A stretch of 10,874 nt of DNA from M55B112 sp040880545. GTDB taxonomy: Bacteria > Bacteroidota > Bacteroidia > Bacteroidales > GCA-2748055. Both the position numbers and the translations under genes were made by a program. The DNA lies in assembly GCA_040880545.1 (NCBI GenBank), contig JBBDIE010000190.1, positions 1 through 10,874 on the forward strand, given 5' to 3'. This document shows, piece by piece, positions 1-6,524 of this stretch. Every line of letters starts with the position of its first letter. Positions within the stretch are counted from its first letter, which is position 1. A model generated the notes under the pieces. It was not told the origin of the DNA. It searched no databases and was given only the letters and a program-made list of their open reading frames with translations.

Positions 1-1268
1 AGGTAATCACTGCTGGATGGCGAATCTCTGAAGAATTATTCATGCAGGATGCCCTTCCGATAGTGTCAAACGCAAAACTGAGGGTCTCTTATGGTATTAC
101 AGGAGAAGATGCCGGTGATCCGTTCCAGTATGTGGAAGGATATTCAACCTCCGGTGGCGGTGGTTTTGAATTTACCGAGGGAGTATGGACAGAAGGTGCT
201 TCTGCTCCTCCCATCGTAAATCCGAACCTAACCTGGTTCAGTTCCACGATCACCAATATTGGATTTGATCTCGGATTGTGGAAAAACTCCCTCTCCTTTG
301 AATTTGACGTGTACCAACGTCTCAGGGAAGGTCTGCTGGCCAGGCGAAATGTATCCCTGCCCAACACCTTCGGTGGCGAGCTTCCACAGGAAAATCTGAA
401 CAGCGATATGGTAAGAGGGATTGAAGCCGGTGTAGCTCTAAAAAAGAATGTTGGCGAGTTCTACTATGAAATCAGGGGCAATTTTAATTTGGCCAGAACC
501 ATGAACCGGTACAGGGAAAGAGGACCGTTCACCAGTTCATACGACAGGTGGAGAAACGGCAATATCAACCGTTTTAATGATGTTGAATGGGGATATGTCC
601 TCGAAGGACAGTTCCAGAACGAGGAGGAGATCATTATGGCGCCACCCCAGAATGGCAACAATGGAAATATCCAGGAATTGCCGGGTGATTTCAGGTACAA
701 GGACCTGAATGGCGATGGAGTCATCGATGGCAGGGATCAGAAGCCCATGTTCTATGATGGAACCCCAAAACAGTACTACGGACTGACCCTGGCCATGCGA
801 TGGAAAGGATTTGACATGTCGGCCCTGATACAGGGTGCCGGAAAATACACAGTCCGGTTCAAGGAAGTGTATGCCGAGATGTTCGCCTTCCGCGGTAACT
901 TACCTGCCTATTTCTATGATTCATGGACCAGGGACGATGCAGGAATGTGGAGTCCGGGCACATGGCCCGCAAACAGGTATATTGCCGATGTGGGTTCCAT
1001 GTACAAGGAAAGTGAGATGTGGAGAAGGGATGCATCCTACCTGAGATTGAAAAATATTGATCTGGGATACACTTTCAGAGGTCAGGCATGGACCTCCAGG
1101 CTCGGTATTGAAAGCCTGAGATTTTATGCAAACGTCTATAACCTCTTTACCATTGCGGATAGTTTTGTAAAACCATTTGATCCTGAAAAAATTGAAGGGT
1201 CCTATAGTGCAGGTCTTACATATCCCCTGACAAAAAGTTACAATGTAGGCGTTAACCTTAATTTTTAA
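1..1268 (+). CDS. SusC/RagA-family TonB-dependent outer-membrane transporter, 3' part only
   Basis: The reading frame is already open at position 3, so the gene begins before the window; the ATG at 42 is an internal Met. About 421 C-terminal residues are visible. They match the barrel part of SusC-like TonB-dependent transporters: a WRISEE/LKLRVSYG-type stretch at the start, the hallmark loop PGDFRYKDLNGDGVIDG (about 679-732), alternating amphipathic strands, the late YLRLKNIDLGYTF block (about 1038-1077), and a final strand ending in an aromatic residue (GVNLNF-stop), the usual outer-membrane barrel signature. In this family the barrel imports oligosaccharides with energy from TonB and is capped by the SusD lipoprotein, which here starts 11 bp downstream. 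The plug domain, carboxypeptidase-D-like N-terminal domain and signal peptide are outside the window. Family assignment is firm; the substrate cannot be read from this part. Confidence 0.95.
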   Translation, partial: VITAGWRISEELFMQDALPIVSNAKLRVSYGITGEDAGDPFQYVEGYSTSGGGGFEFTEGVWTEGASAPPIVNPNLTWFSSTITNIGFDLGLWKNSLSFEFDVYQRLREGLLARRNVSLPNTFGGELPQENLNSDMVRGIEAGVALKKNVGEFYYEIRGNFNLARTMNRYRERGPFTSSYDRWRNGNINRFNDVEWGYVLEGQFQNEEEIIMAPPQNGNNGNIQELPGDFRYKDLNGDGVIDGRDQKPMFYDGTPKQYYGLTLAMRWKGFDMSALIQGAGKYTVRFKEVYAEMFAFRGNLPAYFYDSWTRDDAGMWSPGTWPANRYIADVGSMYKESEMWRRDASYLRLKNIDLGYTFRGQAWTSRLGIESLRFYANVYNLFTIADSFVKPFDPEKIEGSYSAGLTYPLTKSYNVGVNLNF

Positions 1269-1279
1269 AATTCCGAACA

Positions 1280-3214
1280 ATGAAACTAAAAAGAATATTC
1301 TATACAGCATTTCTGATGCTCTTCCTCATAGGTTGTGAAGATGTATTGGATATTGAACCAACAGATATTATATCTGCTGACCAACTTTTCTCTGATCCGG
1401 GAGGTGTCAAGGTATTTATGGCCAACCTATATTTCCAGACGCCGGTAGAGGACTTTGCATATTTTCCACAAAATCCCAATAATGACAGCAAAAGTGTATT
1501 TCGTTACAACGGAAGCAGTCCGAATAACGGTGGCTTTGCCCAGGCCATGCATACCGACAATGCCATGCATAGTGAATTTGGTACAGGGATCAATCCCAAC
1601 GACCAGTGGTGGGAGCAGAGTTATAAACTGATCAGGGACGTGAACGCGTTGATTGATATTGTACCTGAGCTAGACATCTTTGATGAGGAGAAACAATTGG
1701 TGAAGGCTGAAGCCTCCTTCATCAGGGCTTATACCTACTATGCACTGGCAAAAAGGTATGGTGGCGTTCCCCTGATCCTGAGCAAACAGGAGTATACCAG
1801 CGATGTGGAAAGCCTGAAGGTGCCCAGAAGTACGGAAAAAGAGACCTGGGACCTGGTACTGGCTGAATGCGATACCGCGGCCAAATACCTGCCCGAAAGC
1901 TGGCCGGCCGGCGACGACCGCAGGGCGACTAAATATGCCGCACTGGCTCTTAAATCAAGGGCGGCACTACACGCAGCCTCTATTGCAAAGTACTGGGACA
2001 GGGCTCCGCTCACCGGGGAAGCTGTTGACAAGGGACTCGTAGGAATAGCTGCTTCAGAAGCTGTGAATTATTACCAGGACGTTGTGGATGCCTCCGAGGA
2101 GATCATCAACTCGGGTCTGTTTGGATTGTACGGAGCCGGGGAAACCGATCCGGCAGTGGCTGCAGAAAACTTCAGGAAACTATTCGAAAATCCGAATATT
2201 GATAACAATGAAGTGATCTTTACCAAAGGATACACCCTGGTCGGAAATGAGAATACAGCCAACAATTATGAGATCTGGTACAATCCAAACCAGGTAAGAC
2301 AATCGTGGCCGCATCCCGGAAGGATGAACCCGACCCTCGATTTGGTTGAGTTGTATGAAAGCTACAGTGGCACACCGGGTGATACCACCCTGTTTGAAAC
2401 AGCTTCAGATGGCGAGGACTATTTTGGATTCGATCCTGCCAAAAACTATGTTCGGTATGATACCCCCTACCAGATCTTTGAAGCACGGGACGCCAGGCTC
2501 TGGGGAACAGTCATCCTGCCTGGTACAACCTGGAAAAACACAGAAATCGTTATCCAGGCCGGCTTAATTGAACCTGATGGTACGCCTAAACTCTATCAGA
2601 AAACAAGTTATACGTTAGATGGTACACAATATCATACCTATGGAGCTGCAGATGTCTCCATGTACTCAGGATTTGATCCCGCCGGTGGAAACCATTCCCG
2701 CACAGGATTCCTTTTCAAAAAATTCCTGAAGGAAGGTGAAGATGTGATACCAGGTTGGAATAACGGAACCCTTGACTGGATAGACATCAGATATGCCGAG
2801 GTTTTGCTGAACTACGCAGAAGCAGTTGTAGAGGGCGAATTTTCCGATAAGAATACTGATGCTGCTAACGCACTCAATGAAGTGCGTAGCAGAGCGGCTC
2901 ATAGTACGACTGTTCCGCTTACACTGGATAACGTCCTTCGCGAAAGAAGGGTCGAACTCGCTTTTGAACACAAGAGATACTACGACCTGGTGCGCAGAAG
3001 AGAATATCATATAGAATTCGACAACCGTTTAAGGCACGCTTTACTTCCTGTCCTTGACCTCAGGGGTGCTGAACCTAAGTACATCTTCATCAGGGATGAA
3101 GTGGGCGGACAAACCGGGAAAAGCGCTAATCCGCAGACATGGCAGTTGAAATGGTATTACAGGTCCATACCGGGTACAGGAACAAGCGGACTGGAACAAA
3201 ACCCCCAATACTAA
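1280..3214 (+). CDS. SusD/RagB-family glycan-binding outer-membrane lipoprotein
   Basis: A 644-residue protein with a lipoprotein signal (hydrophobic residues 6-17, lipobox LIGC, lipidated Cys19 followed by acidic residues, as expected for surface-exposed Bacteroidota lipoproteins). The N-terminal SusD half follows: DIISADQLFSD near 29-39, the conserved LIRDVNALID from 117, and the helical block with KAEASFIRAYTYYALAKRYGGVPL (about 142-165), typical of TPR-like SusD helices. The C-terminal RagB/SusD domain shows DIRYAEVLLNYAEA (about 502-515), ALNEVRSRA (about 530-538) and RERRVELAFEHKRYYDLVR (about 554-572). The length is slightly above the common 500-600. SusD proteins cap the SusC transporter and capture glycan; the partner ends 11 bp upstream. 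The ATG at 1280 is chosen because the signal peptide starts there. A truncated close paralogue lies 0.9 kb downstream. Confidence 0.96.
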   Translation: MKLKRIFYTAFLMLFLIGCEDVLDIEPTDIISADQLFSDPGGVKVFMANLYFQTPVEDFAYFPQNPNNDSKSVFRYNGSSPNNGGFAQAMHTDNAMHSEFGTGINPNDQWWEQSYKLIRDVNALIDIVPELDIFDEEKQLVKAEASFIRAYTYYALAKRYGGVPLILSKQEYTSDVESLKVPRSTEKETWDLVLAECDTAAKYLPESWPAGDDRRATKYAALALKSRAALHAASIAKYWDRAPLTGEAVDKGLVGIAASEAVNYYQDVVDASEEIINSGLFGLYGAGETDPAVAAENFRKLFENPNIDNNEVIFTKGYTLVGNENTANNYEIWYNPNQVRQSWPHPGRMNPTLDLVELYESYSGTPGDTTLFETASDGEDYFGFDPAKNYVRYDTPYQIFEARDARLWGTVILPGTTWKNTEIVIQAGLIEPDGTPKLYQKTSYTLDGTQYHTYGAADVSMYSGFDPAGGNHSRTGFLFKKFLKEGEDVIPGWNNGTLDWIDIRYAEVLLNYAEAVVEGEFSDKNTDAANALNEVRSRAAHSTTVPLTLDNVLRERRVELAFEHKRYYDLVRRREYHIEFDNRLRHALLPVLDLRGAEPKYIFIRDEVGGQTGKSANPQTWQLKWYYRSIPGTGTSGLEQNPQY

Positions 3215-3232
3215 TCTTAATATGAAATCATT

Positions 3233-3946
3233 ATGAAGACAATAAATAAATTAATATTGATTCTGCTGGGAGTAGTACTCGTGACTTCATGTGAGCTCGA
3301 TAACTATGACTTCCCGGAATCATCCATCTACGGGGCTCTAATAGACCAGGAGACTGGCGATACTGTACAGTCAGATATCTATGACGGAGCCAGGATCGCC
3401 CTTATCGAGATCCATGAGGATTTTGAAAATCCACAACGGCAATACCTGACAATCAAAACAGACGGAACATTCAGAAACGACCTGATGTTTGAAGGTCTTT
3501 ATGCAGTTCCTGCCATAGAAGATGGTAATTTTTATCCGACTGATTCCACTTCGGTCACTATTGACGGTGGTGAGTCGGAATTTAACCTCGATGTATTACC
3601 CTACATCAGGATTAAAGATGTTACCATGGCTATGGAAGGTATGGTCCTGACCGCAACCTTCAAACTTGAACAAACAGCGCCTGACAGTATAAATATATTG
3701 TTTGCCAATGTGTTTGCACATACCGAACCTACTGTAGGAAAACCCCACAGATTGGATGACGAAGAGCTGTATATTAATGCTGCTGCTGTACCGGACCAGG
3801 AATATTCCATATCATGGGATATAAGCAGGTCCAGGTCCCTGAAGGCTGAAACCCCATACCACTTTAGAATCGGGGCAATTATCGATATGCCGGGGGCCAG
3901 ATACAATTATGCGCCGGCAGTGAGACTGACTCCTACCAAAAATTAA
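3233..3946 (+). CDS. DUF3823-type lipoprotein, probable accessory glycan-binding protein
   Basis: A 237-residue lipoprotein starting 18 bp after the susD-like stop, so almost certainly in the same transcript. The signal is short (hydrophobic residues 7-17, TSC lipobox, Cys20), followed by ELDNYDFPESSIYGALIDQ (21-39) and ETGDTVQSD. This CELDNYD-P-x-x-x-x-G-x-x-x-D-x-x-TG start is characteristic of the DUF3823 family (recognised from memory, no search run). Those proteins are found directly after susC/susD pairs and consist of beta-rich, carboxypeptidase-regulatory-like domains. The rest is predicted to be beta-sandwich (GTFRNDLMFEGLYAVPAIEDG near 79-99; a second module from about 125). The likely role is an extra surface glycan-binding or scaffold protein of the SusCD complex; this is inferred from position and fold type. 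It is the last gene of the uptake operon, being followed by a terminator. Confidence 0.85.
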   Translation: MKTINKLILILLGVVLVTSCELDNYDFPESSIYGALIDQETGDTVQSDIYDGARIALIEIHEDFENPQRQYLTIKTDGTFRNDLMFEGLYAVPAIEDGNFYPTDSTSVTIDGGESEFNLDVLPYIRIKDVTMAMEGMVLTATFKLEQTAPDSINILFANVFAHTEPTVGKPHRLDDEELYINAAAVPDQEYSISWDISRSRSLKAETPYHFRIGAIIDMPGARYNYAPAVRLTPTKN

Positions 3947-3966
3947 AACGTTATTTTATCACAATA

Positions 3967-4003
3967 AAAAAACCGGCAGGGCCTTTGTCTCTGCCGGTTT
4001 TTT
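3967..4003 (+). terminator. Intrinsic terminator after the susC-susD-DUF3823 operon
   Basis: A G/C-rich stem CCGGCAG (3973-3979) pairs with CTGCCGG (3991-3997), with possible G-T and G-C pairs extending it inward (3980-3981 with 3989-3990) and a loop of about 7 nt. The stem is flanked by six A (3967-3972) and six T (3998-4003), giving a U-tract on the plus strand. It lies 21 bp after the DUF3823-like stop codon. The A-tract on the other side means it could also act on the minus strand, but the next minus-strand gene has its own terminator. Confidence 0.9.
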
Positions 4004-4092
4004 ACTAATAAGCTCATTGGGATTCATGGCGGACTAATATTATTCAGGCTGGGGTATGAATGCGTCATAACTGATCAAGAAACAATCCGGCT

Positions 4093-4967
4093 TTCCGTTA
4101 CAACGGATCCAGTCCGAACAACAGCGGCGTTGTCTCGGCGCAGCACACAGAGGCAGCATGCATAGCAACCGGGATGAAGGTCTCACTGCCAATAATCACG
4201 ACCATTGCTGGGATCAGGCCTATAAACTGATCCGGGATGTGAATTCATTGCTTGATATTGTACCTGATCTCGACATCTTTGAGGAGGAGAAGCAATTGCT
4301 GAAAGCTGAAGCATCATTCATCAGGGCCTATACTTATTACGCACTGGCAAAACGGTACGGTGGTGTTCCAATGATCCTGACCAAACAAAAATATACAAGC
4401 GAAATTGAGAGCCTGAAGGTTCCCAGGAGTACTGAGAAAGAGACCTGGGATCTGGCCCTTTCCGAATGTGATACCGCTGCCAAATACCTGCCCGATAGTT
4501 GGCCCATTGGCGACGACCGCAGGGCAACGAAATTTGCCGCCCTTGCACTGAAATCTAGGGTGGCTCTGCATGCTGCCTCTGTGGCTAAGTTCTGGGGCAG
4601 GGCTCCGCTCACCGGAGAAGCTGTTGACAAGAAACTTGTGGGAATGGATGCTGCTGATGCAGTGGGCTTTTACCTGGCAGTTGTGGATGCCTCTGAGAAG
4701 ATCATCAATTCAGGTCGCTTTGAATTATACGGAGCAGGAGAAAATGATCCGGCTGTAGCTGCCGAAAACTATCGAAAACTTTTCGAAAATCCGAATATTG
4801 AAAATAGTGAAGCAATCTTTATCAAAAGATTTATGGCACCCGCTTCTCCAGGTAAAATGCCTGTTGTTGACTTCTCAATTCCTCCCGAAATTGAAATCGA
4901 CCCTGGTAATTCCTTTCCCTATCAATCAGTCCTGCAGCAGTTCCTCCCCCGGTTACGGCCTTTGTGA
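4093..4967 (+). pseudogene. Degraded second susD gene (truncated at both ends, frameshifted)
   Basis: Homology to the intact SusD upstream begins at 4093 with FRYNGSSPNN (matching its residues 74-83) and runs in one frame to about 4157. It then continues one base out of register from the ATG at 4158 (MHS, matching the partner's AMHS). Aligning GCC-ATG of the intact gene with GC-ATG here shows a one-base deletion. From LIRDVNSLLD the match is ungapped for 200 residues with about 37 differences by hand count (about 81% identity), ending near FIKRF (about 4832). The last ~45 residues to the stop at 4965-4967 do not match. The signal peptide, the first ~73 residues and the whole C-terminal RagB/SusD half are missing, so it cannot be a working SusD. 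The frame from 4158 stays open for 269 codons, which suggests recent inactivation; automated annotation would probably call it a gene. Confidence 0.85.
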
Positions 4968-4989
4968 TTGGATTCCCCTGCCTTGCCAC

Positions 4990-5020
4990 GAACATTATGA
5001 TCCAGCCACTCCACTTAATT
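4990..5020. repeat. Direct repeat, copy A (31 bp)
   Basis: This 31-bp stretch, beginning GAACATTATGATCCAG and ending CTCCACTTAATT, recurs at 5153-5183 with a single mismatch (C at 5006, A at 5169). Weaker similarity continues for another ~20 bp (CTCTAAAT-AGAAGT here against CTCTACTTAACGAGAAGT there), which in the second copy runs into the last codons of the minus-strand T9SS gene. The two copies start 163 bp apart and lie either side of that gene's terminator. Confidence 0.9.
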
Positions 5021-5052
5021 GACAGCCTCTAAATAGAAGTAAAGCGCATAGG

Positions 5053-5092
5053 GCAAAAAAAAGAGGCTGCCCTTTGTTACGGACAACCTCTT
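5053..5092 (-). terminator. Intrinsic terminator of the minus-strand T9SS gene
   Basis: Read on the minus strand, AAGAGGTTGTCC (5092-5081) pairs with GGGCAGCCTCTT (5072-5061) as a 12-bp stem with two G-T pairs and an 8-nt loop, followed by a run of eight T (plus-strand A run 5055-5062, partly inside the stem foot). On the plus strand the same two wobble positions become C-A mismatches and no U-tract follows, so the structure is oriented for minus-strand transcription. It is about 100 bp downstream of the stop at 5192-5194. Confidence 0.8.
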
Positions 5093-5152
5093 CTTAAAAT
5101 TTGTACAAAAACTATTTACTTACTGTCTGTCCATAATGTCCAAAATACTCAT

Positions 5153-5183
5153 GAACATTATGATCCAGCAACTCCACTTAATT
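5153..5183. repeat. Direct repeat, copy B (31 bp)
   Basis: Second copy of the 31-bp direct repeat (first copy 4990-5020, one mismatch). It sits 8 bp beyond the stop codon of the minus-strand T9SS gene, so it is in that gene's 3' untranslated region, before the terminator. Confidence 0.9.
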
Positions 5184-5191
5184 AACTAACT

Positions 5192-6202
5192 CTACTTAAC
5201 GAGAAGTTTGTCAATATAAGTTCTGCGATTCGATTCAGACTTGATAATATAGTAACCTGGTTTCAGGCTTTCAATATTCAATTGCGAAACATTGCTTCTT
5301 CTAAGAACAACCGCTCCAGTGATGGAGTAGACCTGTACATTATCTACAACACTCTCCTTGAAGTAAACAACATCACTAGCAGGATTCGGATAAACCCCGA
5401 TAGAAGACTGGCTGGCAACTTTGTTGTCGAAAACGCCAACTGTTGATGAAGACTTTACAATTGTTGCAGTGTCAGCTTCTTCACCTGATCCTGTTATCTG
5501 CCACTCAATGGTTGGCTCCTCGGAACCACCTTCAGCGGTAAGTTTACCAGCAGTAACTAACTCAGCCAATTCGTCTTTCATGTTGCGGCCAATCACGATC
5601 ATACCACCTGTTACATCAACCAATCCGCCATCACCAATATCGAAGTCAGGCGTATTAATTACACCACCTGTGGTAACATAAGTTTCAGCTGTCCAGCTAG
5701 GATTACCAGGATCATTCACTGTAAATTTGTTAACCAGTACATTCAGGGTACCAGCAACCTCCAGAATGGCTGTAGAGCTCACACCTTCGTCAGGATTTAC
5801 AAGTCCAACATGGAAACGATGCAGGGCATTCACAACTCCACCAGCTTCAATGATCATCTCACAATCTAATTTATAACCAACAGCTGACCAGGCACCATCC
5901 TTATGTGTAGTGAGAACACCACCGTCCTTCACATACAATACTCCGGCATAATTTCCACCGTCACCCATTACGAGCTGGGAACAATGGGCTGAATCCGTCA
6001 CAATGCAATCGGCATCACCAGATGCGTTAAATTGAGCCTTCAGGTCAATGGTCATGGCTACTCCATCTTTCCAGAAAGACGGATCAGCATTCCAATCGCC
6101 TTCTGCAGCAGTTGTGCTCATAAGACTCCAAGGAGTATTTTGCGCCAACAGACCAATACTTGCAATAGCAAGTGCAAAAGTTAAAAAGTACTTGTTTTTC
6201 AT
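5192..6202 (-). CDS. Secreted beta-repeat protein with T9SS type A C-terminal sorting domain
   Basis: A 336-residue protein if started at the ATG 6202-6200, giving MKNKYFLTFALAIASIGLLAQ, a clean cleavable signal peptide. An in-frame upstream start (6256) would add 18 residues before the signal and is unlikely. Residues ~22-235 are rich in Gly, Val and Thr, with repeated short strands such as VLYVKDGGVLTTH, MIIEAGGVVNAL, ILEVAGTLNVLV, YVTTGGVINTPDFDIGDGG and VDVTGGMIVIG. This is compatible with a right-handed beta-helix or similar solenoid. A Ser/Thr/Glu-rich linker (about 236-265) leads to the C-terminal T9SS tail (about 271-336): YPNPASDVVYF, VQVYSITGAVV, LKPGYYIIKS, YIDKLLVK. The tail directs export by the PorSS/T9SS and attachment or release at the cell surface. 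No catalytic motif is recognised. Its strand is opposite to both clusters, and it has its own terminator. Function unknown; surface glycan binding or adhesion is a guess. Confidence 0.88.
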   Translation of the reverse strand: MKNKYFLTFALAIASIGLLAQNTPWSLMSTTAAEGDWNADPSFWKDGVAMTIDLKAQFNASGDADCIVTDSAHCSQLVMGDGGNYAGVLYVKDGGVLTTHKDGAWSAVGYKLDCEMIIEAGGVVNALHRFHVGLVNPDEGVSSTAILEVAGTLNVLVNKFTVNDPGNPSWTAETYVTTGGVINTPDFDIGDGGLVDVTGGMIVIGRNMKDELAELVTAGKLTAEGGSEEPTIEWQITGSGEEADTATIVKSSSTVGVFDNKVASQSSIGVYPNPASDVVYFKESVVDNVQVYSITGAVVLRRSNVSQLNIESLKPGYYIIKSESNRRTYIDKLLVK

Positions 6203-6221
6203 AATAGTAAATTTAAATTTG
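6191..6221 (+). promoter_or_regulatory. Candidate Bacteroidota housekeeping promoter toward the GH99-like gene
   Basis: TTG at 6192-6194 followed after exactly 19 bp by TAAATTTG at 6214-6221 fits the Bacteroides consensus (-33 TTTG, -7 TAnnTTTG, 19-21 bp apart), apart from C at the first -33 position. Transcription would start near 6228 and give a leader of about 300 nt before the GH99-like start at 6525. It overlaps the start codon of the divergent gene. The region is A/T-rich, so a chance match is possible. Confidence 0.35.
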
Positions 6222-6524
6222 GTGAATAAGTTTAATTGGTTGCAATATAAGATCAACCGATTAAAAGGATATTAACCATCCATTAACAGAAGATTAATCT
6301 GCTGGATAAAAGCATAGTTTATTCTGGTAATCAATGATTAAGGACTTCATTTATAAAATTTACATTTCCGGGAGCATGTAACCAACCAGGAATTATTGCG
6401 ATAAAATCCCGACCGATCAATTAAATCTCATTGATTAATGTCGAATTAATACCTTGTTAAGCGTTCATTATACCTTCAGGCATATATTTATATGTATAAT
6501 TTAAATCCCTAAAAAAATACTTCC
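6203..6524. promoter_or_regulatory. Divergent intergenic region with several palindromes
   Basis: This 322-bp A/T-rich spacer separates the minus-strand T9SS gene from the plus-strand GH99-like gene, so it must hold the promoter of at least the former. No open frame in it resembles a gene. It holds several symmetric sites: AAATTTAAATTT (6209-6220, 7 bp before the minus-strand ATG), AGATTAATCT (6291-6300), TAATCA-A-TGATTA (6328-6340), ATCAAT/ATTGAT with an 8-bp spacer (6416-6421 and 6430-6435) and CATATA-TT-TATATG (6481-6494), followed by TATAAT (6495-6500). Some may be operators; in A/T-rich DNA some are expected by chance. Confidence 0.5.

Noticed and set aside
4021..4060. A possible remnant of the susC gene (GATTCATGG shared with 919-927)
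   Set aside because: Only nine bases match and the flanking translation does not follow; this is too little to claim homology.
4975..5200. Insertion sequence or target-site duplication suggested by the 31-bp direct repeat
   Set aside because: There is no transposase and no terminal inverted repeats between the copies, and 31 bp is longer than usual target duplications; a duplicated gene tail explains it better.
6203..6256. An upstream in-frame start for the minus-strand T9SS protein
   Set aside because: It would place 18 residues, including hydrophobic ones, ahead of a canonical signal peptide that begins at 6202.
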